From the NCBI RefSeq assembly GCF_012034205.1, contig NZ_JAATEM010000005.1, positions 124,001 to 188,000 of the forward strand: 64,000 nt of DNA, read 5' to 3'. The notes beneath the pieces are model-generated. The model saw nothing but the letters and a program-made list of their open reading frames with translations. It was not told the origin of the DNA and did not search any database. The position numbers and the translations under genes were made by a program. Of the stretch, positions 1-8,553 are shown in pieces. Origin of the DNA: Streptomyces composti. GTDB taxonomy: Bacteria > Actinomycetota > Actinomycetes > Streptomycetales > Streptomycetaceae. Numbering within the stretch: the stretch's first letter is position 1; each line of letters opens with the position of its first letter.

Positions 1-79
1 CGCGCAGCAGCCCGGTCACCGTGCCGGGCAGCGGTGTGGCCTTGGCCGGGTCGCCCCAGCCGCTCCACAGCATGTCCAT
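1..79 (-). CDS. FAD-binding oxidase, N-terminal fragment (AGPS-like)
   Basis: Only the first 26 codons are inside the window; the gene runs off the left edge. The start is the ATG at 79, with a GAGGA Shine-Dalgarno 8 bases upstream. The visible peptide begins MDMLWSGWGDPAKATPL, which I recognise as the usual N-terminus of Streptomyces FAD-binding oxidases related to alkyl-dihydroxyacetonephosphate synthase. It is divergent from the TetR-glpD pair. An ether-lipid or glycerol-phosphate role is consistent with that neighbour, but the catalytic part is not visible, so the family call rests on a short N-terminus and gene order. Confidence 0.55.
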   Translation of the reverse strand, partial: MDMLWSGWGDPAKATPLPGTVTGLLR

Positions 80-136
80 GACTGTCGTCCTCACCGTCGA
101 AAAGAGCGATGCCGTCGCCCGACGGCCTCACGTGGC

Positions 137-151
137 GTTACACTGTGACAC
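137..151. promoter_or_regulatory. Candidate TetR operator in divergent promoter
   Basis: The 15 bases before the TetR start form an imperfect inverted repeat, GTTACACTGTGACAC, with an exact CAC-T-GTG core (11 of 15 positions symmetric). The repeat abuts the ATG at 152, and no Shine-Dalgarno is present, so the TetR mRNA may be leaderless. Autorepression, and control of the divergent oxidase, is inferred from position only. Confidence 0.4.
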
Positions 152-751
152 ATGACGCCTATTCGTCACAACGGCTCGGACAACGACGCGGTGCTCGACG
201 CGGTGCGCGACGCCGTCCTGGCCGTCGGAGTACGCCGCACCACGCTCACCGACGTGGCCCGCCGCGCCGGGGTCTCCCGGATGACGCTGTACCGGAGATG
301 GCCCGATGTGCGGTCGCTGGTCGGGGACCTGATGACCCGGGAGTGGATCGCGGTGGCCACCGGCGCCATGCCGGAGCGCAGACCGGGGGTGACCACCCGC
401 GCGCTGATCGTGGACGGGCTGGTGGCGGGGGTGCGCGCGTTCCGCGGACACCCGCTCTTCCGCAAGATCGTCGACGTGGACCCCGAACTGCTGCTGCCCT
501 ACGTCCTGGACCGGCGCGGCGCGAGCCAGGAGGCCCTGCTGGAGCTGCTGGCCGGTTCGCTGCGCGAGGGACACGACGACGGGTCGGTGCGTGCCGTCCC
601 GGTCCAGCGGCAGGCGCGCTCGGTGCTGCTGATCGTCCAGTCCTACGCCCTGTCCCTGCGGACCATGACCGACGAGGACGACCCCGAGCTCGGCGAAGAG
701 GCCTTCCTCGCGGAGCTGCGCCTCATCCTGGAGAGGACTCTCACCCCATGA
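152..751 (+). CDS. TetR/AcrR-family transcriptional regulator
   Basis: A 199-aa protein with the N-terminal TetR helix-turn-helix (residues about 10-55, including RRAGVSRMTLYRRW) followed by a helical ligand-binding domain. TetR regulators bind palindromic operators as dimers and release on ligand binding. The stop codon overlaps the start of glpD by 4 bp (ATGA), so the two are translationally coupled and the regulator probably controls glycerol-3-phosphate metabolism and perhaps the divergent FAD oxidase. The ATG at 152 gives a normal TetR N-terminus and has no Shine-Dalgarno in front of it. The ligand cannot be read from sequence. Confidence 0.9.
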   Translation: MTPIRHNGSDNDAVLDAVRDAVLAVGVRRTTLTDVARRAGVSRMTLYRRWPDVRSLVGDLMTREWIAVATGAMPERRPGVTTRALIVDGLVAGVRAFRGHPLFRKIVDVDPELLLPYVLDRRGASQEALLELLAGSLREGHDDGSVRAVPVQRQARSVLLIVQSYALSLRTMTDEDDPELGEEAFLAELRLILERTLTP

Positions 752-2322
752 CCCCCGCCAGTGGCCCGCCCGCCGCCTCCTCCCTGTCCGCCGCACGGCG
801 CGCCCGTGAACTGACCGCGACCGTGGGCGGTCCCGCCGTGGACGTCCTGGTCGTCGGCCTGGGCGCCACCGGCGCCGGGGTCGCTCTGGACGCCGCGGCG
901 CGCGGCCTGAGCGTGGCCGCGATCGACGCGCACGATCTGGCCTTCGGCACCTCCCGGTTCAGCAGCAAGCTGATCCACGGCGGGCTGCGCTACCTCGCCT
1001 CCGCCCAGCTCGACGTCGCCCATGAGAGCGCCGTGGAGCGCGGCGTCCTGATGGAGCGCACCGCTCCCCATCTGGTCGCCGCCCAGCCGTTCGTGCTGCC
1101 GCTCACCCCTCTGGTCTCCCGCGCGCAGGCGGCGCTGGCGCGGGCCGGTTTCCACGCCGGGGACACGCTGCGCCTGGCGGCCCGCACCGCGCGGGCGACG
1201 CTGCCGCCGCCGCGCCGCCTCTCCGCGGTCGAGACCCGGCACCTGGCCCCCGTGGTGCGCGGGGACGGGCTGCGCGGGGGCCTGCTGTCCTGGGACGGCC
1301 GCCTCACCGACGACGCCCGCCTGGTGACCGCCGTCGCCCGCACCGCCGCCGCACGCGGGGCGCGCATCCTGACCCGGGTGCGGGCGCTCACCCTGACCGG
1401 CACCGGGGCCCGGGTCCGTGACGAACTCACCGGCGAGGAGGGCGAGATCCGCGCCCGTGCGGTGATCAACGCCACCGGTGTCTGGGCGGGCGGCCTGGTC
1501 GAGGGCATCCGGATCCGCCCGTCCCGCGGCACCCATCTGGTGCTGCGGCCCGACTGCCTCGGCCCGCTGCCCGCGGGGCTGCACATCCCGATCCCCGGCG
1601 AGAGCAACCGCTTCGTCCTGGTGCTGCCGCAGGACGACGGCCGGGTCTACGTCGGACTGACGGACGAGCCGGTCGACGGCGGCATCCCCGATGTGCCCGA
1701 GGTTCCCGAGTCCGACATCGGCTTCCTGCTCGACGTGCTGGGCTCGGTGCTGGACGCGCCGGTCCGCCGGGACGACGTGGTGGGTGCGTTCGCCGGGCTG
1801 CGCCCGCTGCTCGACACCGGCGGCAGTACGGGCCCGGCGCCGCGGACCGCGGACATCTCCCGGCGGCACGCGGTGCTCACCTCTCCCGACGGGGTGGTCA
1901 CCGTCGTGGGCGGCAAGCTCACCACCTACCGGCGGATGGCCCAGGACGCGGTGGACACCGCAGTGCGCGAACGCCGGCTGCCCGCCGGGCGGTCGGTCAC
2001 CGCTTCGCTGCCGCTGGTGGGCGCGGCTGCGCCGCGGACCCTCGCCGCGCTGCCCGCGCCGCGCCGCCTGGTGCGCCGCTACGGCACGGAGGCACCGGCG
2101 GTGCACGCCCTCGGCCTGCGCGACGAACGGCTGCGCGAGCCGGTGCTGCCCTCCTACCCGGCGACCGGCGCCGAACTGCTGTGGGCCCTGCGCCACGAGG
2201 GCGCGCTCGACACGGCCGACCTGCTGGACCGCCGCACCCGGATCGGCCTGGTGCCGGCCGACCGGGCGCGGGCCCGGGAGACGGTGCGCGAACTCCTCGC
2301 GGAGGTCACGGAACTCACGTGA
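748..2322 (+). CDS. glpD: Glycerol-3-phosphate dehydrogenase/oxidase
   Basis: A 524-aa flavoprotein that oxidises sn-glycerol-3-phosphate to dihydroxyacetone phosphate, normally at the membrane, passing electrons to quinone. The FAD dinucleotide fold is at residues about 33-45 (VVGLGATGAG), followed by the FGTSRFSSKLIHGGLRYL segment typical of GlpD. The C-terminal motif VVGGKLTTYRRMA and a GlpD C-terminal helical domain are present. The ATG at 748 sits inside the TetR stop codon region. Length fits bacterial GlpD. A GC-rich inverted segment follows the stop at about 2325-2380 and may terminate transcription. Confidence 0.92.
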   Translation: MTPASGPPAASSLSAARRARELTATVGGPAVDVLVVGLGATGAGVALDAAARGLSVAAIDAHDLAFGTSRFSSKLIHGGLRYLASAQLDVAHESAVERGVLMERTAPHLVAAQPFVLPLTPLVSRAQAALARAGFHAGDTLRLAARTARATLPPPRRLSAVETRHLAPVVRGDGLRGGLLSWDGRLTDDARLVTAVARTAAARGARILTRVRALTLTGTGARVRDELTGEEGEIRARAVINATGVWAGGLVEGIRIRPSRGTHLVLRPDCLGPLPAGLHIPIPGESNRFVLVLPQDDGRVYVGLTDEPVDGGIPDVPEVPESDIGFLLDVLGSVLDAPVRRDDVVGAFAGLRPLLDTGGSTGPAPRTADISRRHAVLTSPDGVVTVVGGKLTTYRRMAQDAVDTAVRERRLPAGRSVTASLPLVGAAAPRTLAALPAPRRLVRRYGTEAPAVHALGLRDERLREPVLPSYPATGAELLWALRHEGALDTADLLDRRTRIGLVPADRARARETVRELLAEVTELT

Positions 2323-2381
2323 GACCGGTCCCCCGGGGGCCGGCCCGCGGGAGGCCGGTGCCGCGGGGCTGAGGGCCGGCG

Positions 2382-4448
2382 TCAGCCGGCGTGGACGCCC
2401 ACCTCCCGCAGCGAGTAGCCCCACTGAGTGCCGCGCTCGAGGAGCTGGATGCGCAGATGGCGGGCCTGTGACGGGGTGAACCGCGCGGTGTCCAGGCCGC
2501 CGTCGCCGGCGGCGGTGGACCAGACGGTGCGCCAGTCCGTGCCGTCGTCGGAGAGCTGGATGCGGTACGCCTTGCCGTAGGCGCGCTCCCAGTCGAGGGT
2601 GACCCTGCCGACCCGGCGGGTGGCGCCGAGGTCGATCCGCAGCCACTGCCCGTCGCTCCAGTCACTGGCCCAGCGGGTACCCCGGTCGCCGTCCACGGCG
2701 CGCCCCGGCGCATAGCTGGTGAACAGGCTCCACTCCGTGGAACTCGCTGTGGCCGCCGCTCCCTCGGCGAGGTTGGCGCCGGCGGTGTGCCGCTGGGTGG
2801 CGGCCCAGGTGTCCAGGTAGGACTCGGCGCCCCGGAACAGGTCGTCGACCACGTGCCGGCCGCCCACCCGGCGGATGTCCTCGATCCAGTCGGGCACCAG
2901 GCCGTAGTGGGCGGCTCCGTCGGTGTTGAGGTCCCAGGTGCGCTCGCCGGTGGTCTGGCGGTCGAGGACCGAGCCGCCGTCGACGCTGCGGAAGGGGTAG
3001 GTGACCGGGTTCGGCGCGTCCTCGCCGCGCGGGGCGGGCCAGCCGCCGACGCCGTTCATGTCGGTGCCGAAGCCGTAGCCCACGCCGTACTTGTCGCGCA
3101 GCGCCTCGGTGCGGCCGGCCTCGTCGATGAAGTGCTCGGAGCCGTTCATGTACTGGGTGATGAAGCCGCCCAGGCGGTAGACCCGCTCGGTCCAGTTCTG
3201 GTCCATCCAGCTGTGCGAGGAGATCACACCGGGGTAGGACCCGGCCTCGAGGATGTCCAGGACCCGGCCGACGGCCTTGACGCTCATGTGGTCGATCTCG
3301 AGCATCATGTGACGCTTCATCATGCCGCGCACCGCGTACTCGCCGAGGTCGGTGAGCCCGCGCACATTGCACTGCGCGTCGGCGGAGTAGCCGGGCACCT
3401 CCACACCCGCGGGCAGCTTCTTCTCGGCCTGGGGGGCGGAGGCCAGGCCGATGGGGTTGTCGTGCTGCGGCCCTGTGCACTTCTCGGTGCGCCAGAACGT
3501 GCCGGTGGAGAGGAACTGGCCGACGTTGACGGCCGTGCCGAGGCTGCCGGAGTCGAAGCGGACGCCGCACAGCGCGTTGTCGAACTTGTGGCACAGGAAC
3601 ATGCTGCGCACGCCCAGGTCGTACAGCTCGTCCAGGCCGCGGTCGATGTCCGCCTCGCTGCACTGCGGGATGTCCAGGACCTGTTTGCAGCCGAACGGTT
3701 CGGACGTCTCGACACCCAGGATCACGGCGAGCTTGCCCTGCTCGACGACCTTGCGGGCCTGGGCGGCGTCGGTGACGATCCGGAACCAGCCCCTTCCCGG
3801 GCCGCCGTACATGCGGTCGATGTAGGCCTGCATGTCGTACGTCAGCTTCGCCTGCAGGCGGATCGAGGTCATCTCGTCGCAGCTGCGGTCCTTGAAGAAG
3901 TACACCGAGCAGATCACGCCGTTGGTGACCAGGTCGTTGACCAGCACGCGCTGGCCGCCGCGCCAGGCGCGCTCGATCCAGGCGTAGTAGTTCTGCTGGT
4001 GCGTCAGGGAGTCATGAGCGGGCCAGTCCTCGAAGGTGGGCCAGCCGACCGGGTCGTGCCGGCCGTCACCGCCGTTGGTGATGAAGTCGAAGACGGCGAG
4101 CGAGCCGTCCGGGTAGTGCTCGGGGCAGTCCTTGAGCGCCTCGGCGATGCCCTGCTCGGAGAACGCCTTGCCGCAGATCAGGCGTCCGCCGAAGGCCTCG
4201 TTGGACATGATGTGGTTGTGCGCGTCGACAAAGCCGCGCACCTCGCCGCGGGCGTCGGTGCCCTTGAACGGCTCGCCGGTGACCCCGATCCGCGAGTCGG
4301 GGGCGGGCCGCGCCACCGGCTCCCACCAGTCACCGTCCGCCGCGGAAGCGGGGGACGGGGCCAGGGCCGCGGCCAGCACGAGAAGGAGCAGCGTCACGAC
4401 GGCGGCGAGGGGCCGCCGTCCGCGATACGGGAGCCGAGCGATCCTCAC
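2382..4448 (-). CDS. Secreted membrane-dipeptidase-like hydrolase with discoidin domain
   Basis: A 688-aa exported protein. A Sec signal peptide occupies residues about 1-37 (hydrophobic LLLLVLAAALAPSPASA). The catalytic part starts with a metal-binding HxH (VDAHNHIMSNEAF) and continues with conserved His/Asp segments such as LEIDHMS and ISSHSWM, as in the amidohydrolase/renal-dipeptidase superfamily. The last ~130 residues form an F5/8-type C (discoidin) carbohydrate-binding module. The GTG start at 4448 is chosen because it has a GGAGGGA box about 10 bases upstream and leads directly into the signal peptide. The likely role is extracellular amide or peptide hydrolysis on a glycan surface; the substrate is unknown. 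Confidence 0.8.
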   Translation of the reverse strand: MRIARLPYRGRRPLAAVVTLLLLVLAAALAPSPASAADGDWWEPVARPAPDSRIGVTGEPFKGTDARGEVRGFVDAHNHIMSNEAFGGRLICGKAFSEQGIAEALKDCPEHYPDGSLAVFDFITNGGDGRHDPVGWPTFEDWPAHDSLTHQQNYYAWIERAWRGGQRVLVNDLVTNGVICSVYFFKDRSCDEMTSIRLQAKLTYDMQAYIDRMYGGPGRGWFRIVTDAAQARKVVEQGKLAVILGVETSEPFGCKQVLDIPQCSEADIDRGLDELYDLGVRSMFLCHKFDNALCGVRFDSGSLGTAVNVGQFLSTGTFWRTEKCTGPQHDNPIGLASAPQAEKKLPAGVEVPGYSADAQCNVRGLTDLGEYAVRGMMKRHMMLEIDHMSVKAVGRVLDILEAGSYPGVISSHSWMDQNWTERVYRLGGFITQYMNGSEHFIDEAGRTEALRDKYGVGYGFGTDMNGVGGWPAPRGEDAPNPVTYPFRSVDGGSVLDRQTTGERTWDLNTDGAAHYGLVPDWIEDIRRVGGRHVVDDLFRGAESYLDTWAATQRHTAGANLAEGAAATASSTEWSLFTSYAPGRAVDGDRGTRWASDWSDGQWLRIDLGATRRVGRVTLDWERAYGKAYRIQLSDDGTDWRTVWSTAAGDGGLDTARFTPSQARHLRIQLLERGTQWGYSLREVGVHAG

Positions 4449-4702
4449 TACCCACGTCCCTCCGTCGGCGGGGGCGCCACCACGGTCTTGTCATGACCGG
4501 CGCAAAGTACTCGCCGAGGATCGCTACCGGCGCGTAAGGAGTCAAGAGACCGGAACGGACGGATCGCGCCGGCGCAGCGCGATCCGCCCCCGGGAGCGCG
4601 GACCAGGAGCGCGCCTTGTCCGCCCGGTGACAAATTCCGGGATGGCGGCGTACGGCGTCACCGCCCCGGCGGCACGCGGCCGGGGCGTGCCGGGCCGTCT
4701 CA

Positions 4703-5068
4703 TCACCCGCCGCCGGACTCGTAGTGCAGGGCGATGGACCGCAGGACGTCGGCGGAGGTCATGTCGGTGCGGCCCGCGTCATGAACCTCGGCGAGCTGCA
4801 CGAAGGCGAAGGTGAGGGCGGAGGCGATCTGGACGATGGCGGGCCCCAGCTCCGCGGTGATGATCTCCGCCACCTCGCGGGCGCTCGCGTCCCCGGGCAG
4901 CTGGATGCGCGGCAGCATCTCCTCCAGCAGCTGGGCGACCGCGCCGTTGCTGGTGACGTCGGCCTCCGGGTCCTCCCTCAGACGCCGCCGCATGTCGAGC
5001 GCCTCGGTCAGGATGCCGACGGCATGCTGCATGATCTGCTGCTGCTCCATGCGGACAGACTGCCGCAT
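4703..5068 (-). CDS. Conserved small helical protein, unknown function
   Basis: A 121-aa protein (115 aa if the ATG at 5050 is used). It is predicted to be mostly helical, with no membrane segment, and contains VGILTEALDMRRR near the start. I do not recognise a characterised family. Both candidate starts have weak ribosome-binding sites; I chose 5068 as the longer one. It is divergent from the SpoIIE-type phosphatase at 5318, so it could belong to the same signalling locus, but that is only position. Confidence 0.6.
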   Translation of the reverse strand: MRQSVRMEQQQIMQHAVGILTEALDMRRRLREDPEADVTSNGAVAQLLEEMLPRIQLPGDASAREVAEIITAELGPAIVQIASALTFAFVQLAEVHDAGRTDMTSADVLRSIALHYESGGG

Positions 5069-5263
5069 GGACGCCCGGCCCCAGCGGGGTTTCGCGACAA
5101 CCACCCTTGGACGGCCCCGGCCCCTGGCCCCTGGCCCCGCCGCGCTTCGTCGCGGCTGTGCGGCCGGCCGCACTCCGATGGGCGGACGCCTCTCCGCCGC
5201 GGCCGCGATTGGCCGCACTGTCCGATTTCCTACTATCATCCGTTGAGCCCCGAAGAGGGTGAT

Positions 5264-5314
5264 ATGCCCACGAAAGCCGTCACCGAGTGTGACCGCGCTC
5301 GCCCGGATGAGTGA
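5264..5314 (+). CDS. Possible 16-codon leader ORF upstream of PP2C gene
   Basis: A short ORF, MPTKAVTECDRARPDE, preceded by a good GAAGAGGG box. It ends 3 bases before the ATG of the phosphatase at 5318, and an ACTAT element around 5233 could be its -10. Because the phosphatase itself has a weak Shine-Dalgarno, translation of this leader could couple to it. This is inference from spacing; no homology is claimed. Confidence 0.3.
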   Translation: MPTKAVTECDRARPDE

Positions 5315-5317
5315 TCC

Positions 5318-6151
5318 ATGTCCCGCACCAGTCCCGCGGACGACGGCGACGAGTTGCTGCACAGACTCGGGACGCTGACCGCCCAGGCGCGCGCGCAGGC
5401 CGCGGTGCAGCGCTCCCGCGTGGAGCTGGCCCTGGCGCTGCAGCGGGGCATGCTGCCCCGGGACCTGCCGGTCGCCGAGGGCGTGCGGCTGGCGGTGCGC
5501 TACGCGCCCGCGTATCAGGGCCTGAACGTGGGCGGCGACTGGTACGACGCCTTTCTGATGCCGGACGGCCGGATCGGACTGTCCATCGGCGACGTCCAGG
5601 GGCACAACATCGAGGCCGCGGCCTTCATGGGCCAGGTGCGGGTCGGACTGCGCGCGCTCGCCTCCGTGAGCAGCGAGCCGGGCGAGCTGCTGTCGCGGAC
5701 CAACGACCTGCTGCTGTCGCTCGGCTCGACGCTCTTCGCCACCTGCACCTTCATCCGCCTCGACCCCGCCACCGGTGTGCTGGAGAGCGCCCGCGCCGGT
5801 CATCTGCCCTGCGTGTGGGCCACCGCGGACGGCAGGGCGGGCATCACCGAGGACGAGGGGGGCCCGCCGCTCGGCATCAGCCGCGGCATGGTCTACCCGG
5901 TCACCCGCTACCGGCTCACCACCGGCGGCGTGTTCGTGATGCTCACCGACGGCGTGGTGGAGGGCCCGTCCATGACCCTCGACGAGGGCCTGGAACAGGC
6001 GGTGCGGCTCGCGGGCGTGGCGGCCGTCGCCCGGATGGACGCGGACGCGCTCGCCGCCGCAGTGATCAAGGGCGCGGAGCGGGTCGGGCACGACGACGAC
6101 GCCGCCGTGCTCGTCATCGGGCACGACGGGGTCCGGGCGACTCAGCCATAG
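5318..6151 (+). CDS. SpoIIE-type PP2C serine/threonine phosphatase
   Basis: A 277-aa protein made of a single PP2C_SIG (SpoIIE/RsbU-like) domain after a ~40-residue helical N-terminus. The metal-binding signatures are visible: VGGDWYDAF, IGDVQGHN and, near the C-terminus, GHDDDAAVLVI. Such phosphatases dephosphorylate anti-sigma-factor antagonists and so release alternative sigma factors. There is no sensor domain in this polypeptide. The MASE1 membrane protein begins 51 bases downstream on the same strand and is a plausible partner sensor. Confidence 0.88.
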   Translation: MSRTSPADDGDELLHRLGTLTAQARAQAAVQRSRVELALALQRGMLPRDLPVAEGVRLAVRYAPAYQGLNVGGDWYDAFLMPDGRIGLSIGDVQGHNIEAAAFMGQVRVGLRALASVSSEPGELLSRTNDLLLSLGSTLFATCTFIRLDPATGVLESARAGHLPCVWATADGRAGITEDEGGPPLGISRGMVYPVTRYRLTTGGVFVMLTDGVVEGPSMTLDEGLEQAVRLAGVAAVARMDADALAAAVIKGAERVGHDDDAAVLVIGHDGVRATQP

Positions 6152-6202
6152 GGCCGCAAGTCCCCGCCCTCCGCCTAGCCGACGGCGCGGCCTCGGTGTC
6201 TG

Positions 6203-7213
6203 ATGGCATGTGTGGTGGCTAGAGAGGATCTGCGAGGACCGGGCGTCCTCGTGCTCCAGACCCTGGGGGTCGCCGCCTGCTACTACGTGGCCGGGCGGCT
6301 GGGGCTGCTGCGCGGCCTGGTCGTCGAGGGCGCCGTGGTCAGCCCGATCTGGCCGCCCACGGGGGTGGCGCTGGCCGCCCTGCTGACCTTCGGCCTGCGC
6401 TGCACGCTCGGCATCGCACTCGGCGCGCTGTTCGTGCTGATGTCGATCGACACCCCGCAGCCGCAGTCGGTGATCGTGATCGCGGGCAACACCGCGGCCC
6501 CCGTGATCGGGTACCTGCTGCTGCGCAGCCAGCACTTCAAACCCGACCTGGCCCGCCTGCGGGACGGTCTGGCGCTGGTGTTCCTCGGGGCCGTCGCCGC
6601 CATGCTGATCAGCTCCACCACCGGCGCGGTGCTGCTGCTGGCGGAGGGCAGCCTCTCCGCCGACAGCTTCTGGTCGGTGTGGCTGGCCTGGTGGGCCGGC
6701 GACGCCATGGGTGTCCTGATCGTCACTCCCCTGCTGCTCCTGCTCCGGCGCGCGCACTGGCCCGTGCACCTCTCCCGCTGGAAGGAGGCGCTGCTCCTGG
6801 CGGCCGCCACCGCCACACTGGTGCCGGTGGCCACCCACGCCCGCTCGAGCATGCTGTTCGCCATCTATCCGCTGCTCGTCTGGTCGGCGCTGCGCTTCCA
6901 GCTGGCCGGCAGCATGCTGTGCGCGCTGTACGCCTCGGTGATGGCGACCATCGCGGCGACGGACCACAGCGGCCCGTTCTCGGTCCTGGACCGGATGGAC
7001 GTGATGATCAACCTGCTGATCTTCAACGCGGCGGCGGCCCTGACCGCGCTCCTGCTGTCCTCGATGATCAGCGAGCAGCAGCACATGCGGCGTTCCGTGG
7101 AGCGCGCCTGCCAGGAGCTGGTGGAGGTCCTCGAACATCTGACGGCGGGCGAGACCGCCTCCAACCGGGCACCGCCGGAGGAGGACGGCCGGCGGCGCGG
7201 CGAGGAGCTGTGA
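6203..7213 (+). CDS. MASE1-domain integral membrane sensor
   Basis: A 336-aa protein with about eight membrane helices across residues 12-290 and a short charged cytoplasmic tail. The pattern (YYVAGRLGL near the start, then SPIWPPTGVALAALL) is that of MASE1, a sensory domain usually fused to kinases, cyclases or phosphatases. No output domain is fused here. It lies directly after a stand-alone SpoIIE-type phosphatase, so the two may form a split sensor-phosphatase pair. The ATG at 6203 is used; in-frame GTG codons at 6212 and 6215 are possible alternative starts. Confidence 0.8.
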   Translation: MACVVAREDLRGPGVLVLQTLGVAACYYVAGRLGLLRGLVVEGAVVSPIWPPTGVALAALLTFGLRCTLGIALGALFVLMSIDTPQPQSVIVIAGNTAAPVIGYLLLRSQHFKPDLARLRDGLALVFLGAVAAMLISSTTGAVLLLAEGSLSADSFWSVWLAWWAGDAMGVLIVTPLLLLLRRAHWPVHLSRWKEALLLAAATATLVPVATHARSSMLFAIYPLLVWSALRFQLAGSMLCALYASVMATIAATDHSGPFSVLDRMDVMINLLIFNAAAALTALLLSSMISEQQHMRRSVERACQELVEVLEHLTAGETASNRAPPEEDGRRRGEEL

Positions 7214-7313
7214 CGGCGGGGCCCTGGCCCCGGGCCGCCGCGCGGCACAGTGCTGCTCACCGCCGCGGCGCGGCATGGCGCGGCTGGCCTCACTTCTTCC
7301 ACGACTGGGCGTC

Positions 7314-8225
7314 TCACTTCTGCAGCGACTGGGCGTCACCCATCACGATCACCGGACGGCGGGCCGGGTCCAGCGCGCGCAGAAGCTCCTTCATGTGCTC
7401 CTCGGAGAGGCTCACGCACCCCTGGGTGGGCCCCTCGTGATCGACGTGCAGCCAGATGCCGCCGCCCTTCTCCTCGCCGAGCGGCCGGGTCGGATCGAGC
7501 GGGGAGGTGCCGGGCACCCGGTTGTAGTCGATGGCGATGACATGGTCGAAGGCCCCTTCCAGGGACTCCCCCGCCAGTCCGGGACCGCTGATGCCGAAGC
7601 CCTCGTCCTGGTAGTACGGCAGCCGGGTGCCGGGATCGGGCAGCAGCCCGCCGGCGTCGGTGAGGGTGAAGACGCCGATGGGCGAGCGCAGGTCGCCGAG
7701 CACGTGGTTCTCGGTCCAGCCCTTCTGCGCGTTGCGAGCCGGCCAGGGCGTGCCCGCCCGCCATCCGGCCGGTGTGCGCGAGTACAGCACGACCTCGGAG
7801 CGGTTGGCGTCCCGGGCCCGGCCGGTGACCACCACGACCTGGCGGCTGCTGTCGGGGATCTGCGCCCGGGTGCGCGGGCCGAGACCGGGCAGCGCAGCGG
7901 GGGCATCGGCGGGGGGCTCCGTCCTGCCCTCGGTGGCGCTCGCCGTGCCGGGTGCGCCCTGCGGGGACAGCAGGCTCTGCGCGGAGGGGGTGCTGCGGGG
8001 GGCGGGGGCGCCGCCGTGGGCCGGGGCGCCGCCCGCCGGTGAGGCGGGCGGGCGGCCGTCCCGTGCGGGGTTCTCCGCGAGCGCCGCGCAGCCGGTGAGC
8101 GCCACGGTCATCAGCAGTGCCACGGCCGGCCGCGGCAGGCGGGGGATGGGCCGGGGGAAGGCGGGCCACGGGTCACGCCGGGAGGAGCGGCTCCCCCGGT
8201 GCGGGTGGTCGGTCGATGAAGCCAT
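7314..8225 (-). CDS. L,D-transpeptidase (YkuD family) lipoprotein
   Basis: A 303-aa exported protein. Residues 1-50 contain a basic start, a hydrophobic stretch and a lipobox (VALTGC), so it should be lipidated at the Cys and face the cell wall. A Pro/Ala/Gly linker follows. The C-terminal ~170 residues form the YkuD catalytic domain with the His...Cys signature WLHVDHEGPTQGCVSL, whose Cys attacks the stem peptide to make 3-3 cross-links. The ATG at 8225 gives the correct signal sequence. The gene is convergent with the MASE1 gene. Confidence 0.85.
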   Translation of the reverse strand: MASSTDHPHRGSRSSRRDPWPAFPRPIPRLPRPAVALLMTVALTGCAALAENPARDGRPPASPAGGAPAHGGAPAPRSTPSAQSLLSPQGAPGTASATEGRTEPPADAPAALPGLGPRTRAQIPDSSRQVVVVTGRARDANRSEVVLYSRTPAGWRAGTPWPARNAQKGWTENHVLGDLRSPIGVFTLTDAGGLLPDPGTRLPYYQDEGFGISGPGLAGESLEGAFDHVIAIDYNRVPGTSPLDPTRPLGEEKGGGIWLHVDHEGPTQGCVSLSEEHMKELLRALDPARRPVIVMGDAQSLQK

Positions 8226-8553
8226 GCGCTCAGCCTGACTTCGGTGACGGTGAAACCCGCTCGCGCGGCGCGCGAGTCCGGGCAAGGTCCCCCATCTGCG
8301 CGCTCGGTGTCCCGGCCCGGCCCCCTTGCGCGGCGCGTCGCCTCGGCCGTTCGTGCGACGGCTCGTCCCCCGGGTGGAGCTGGCTGCCGCCGCGGGCCGG
8401 GGGCCGGGGACCGGGGCTCGTGCGGACGGCCGTGAACTCCCTTGCGTACGCGCGTTCGCGGGCTCTGCGTTCCTGCGGCGGGCGGGGAACGGCGTGGGCG
8501 GCGCAGCCGTACGATGACTGGCCACCAGGCAACCTACGAGAAGGGGCACCGTC
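8226..8553. promoter_or_regulatory. Divergent intergenic region (328 bp)
   Basis: This stretch separates the divergent transpeptidase and coiled-coil genes and holds no convincing ORF. TACGAT around 8508 is a plausible -10 for the rightward gene, and GAGAAGG at about 8539 is its ribosome-binding site. I see no recognised operator. Confidence 0.4.
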
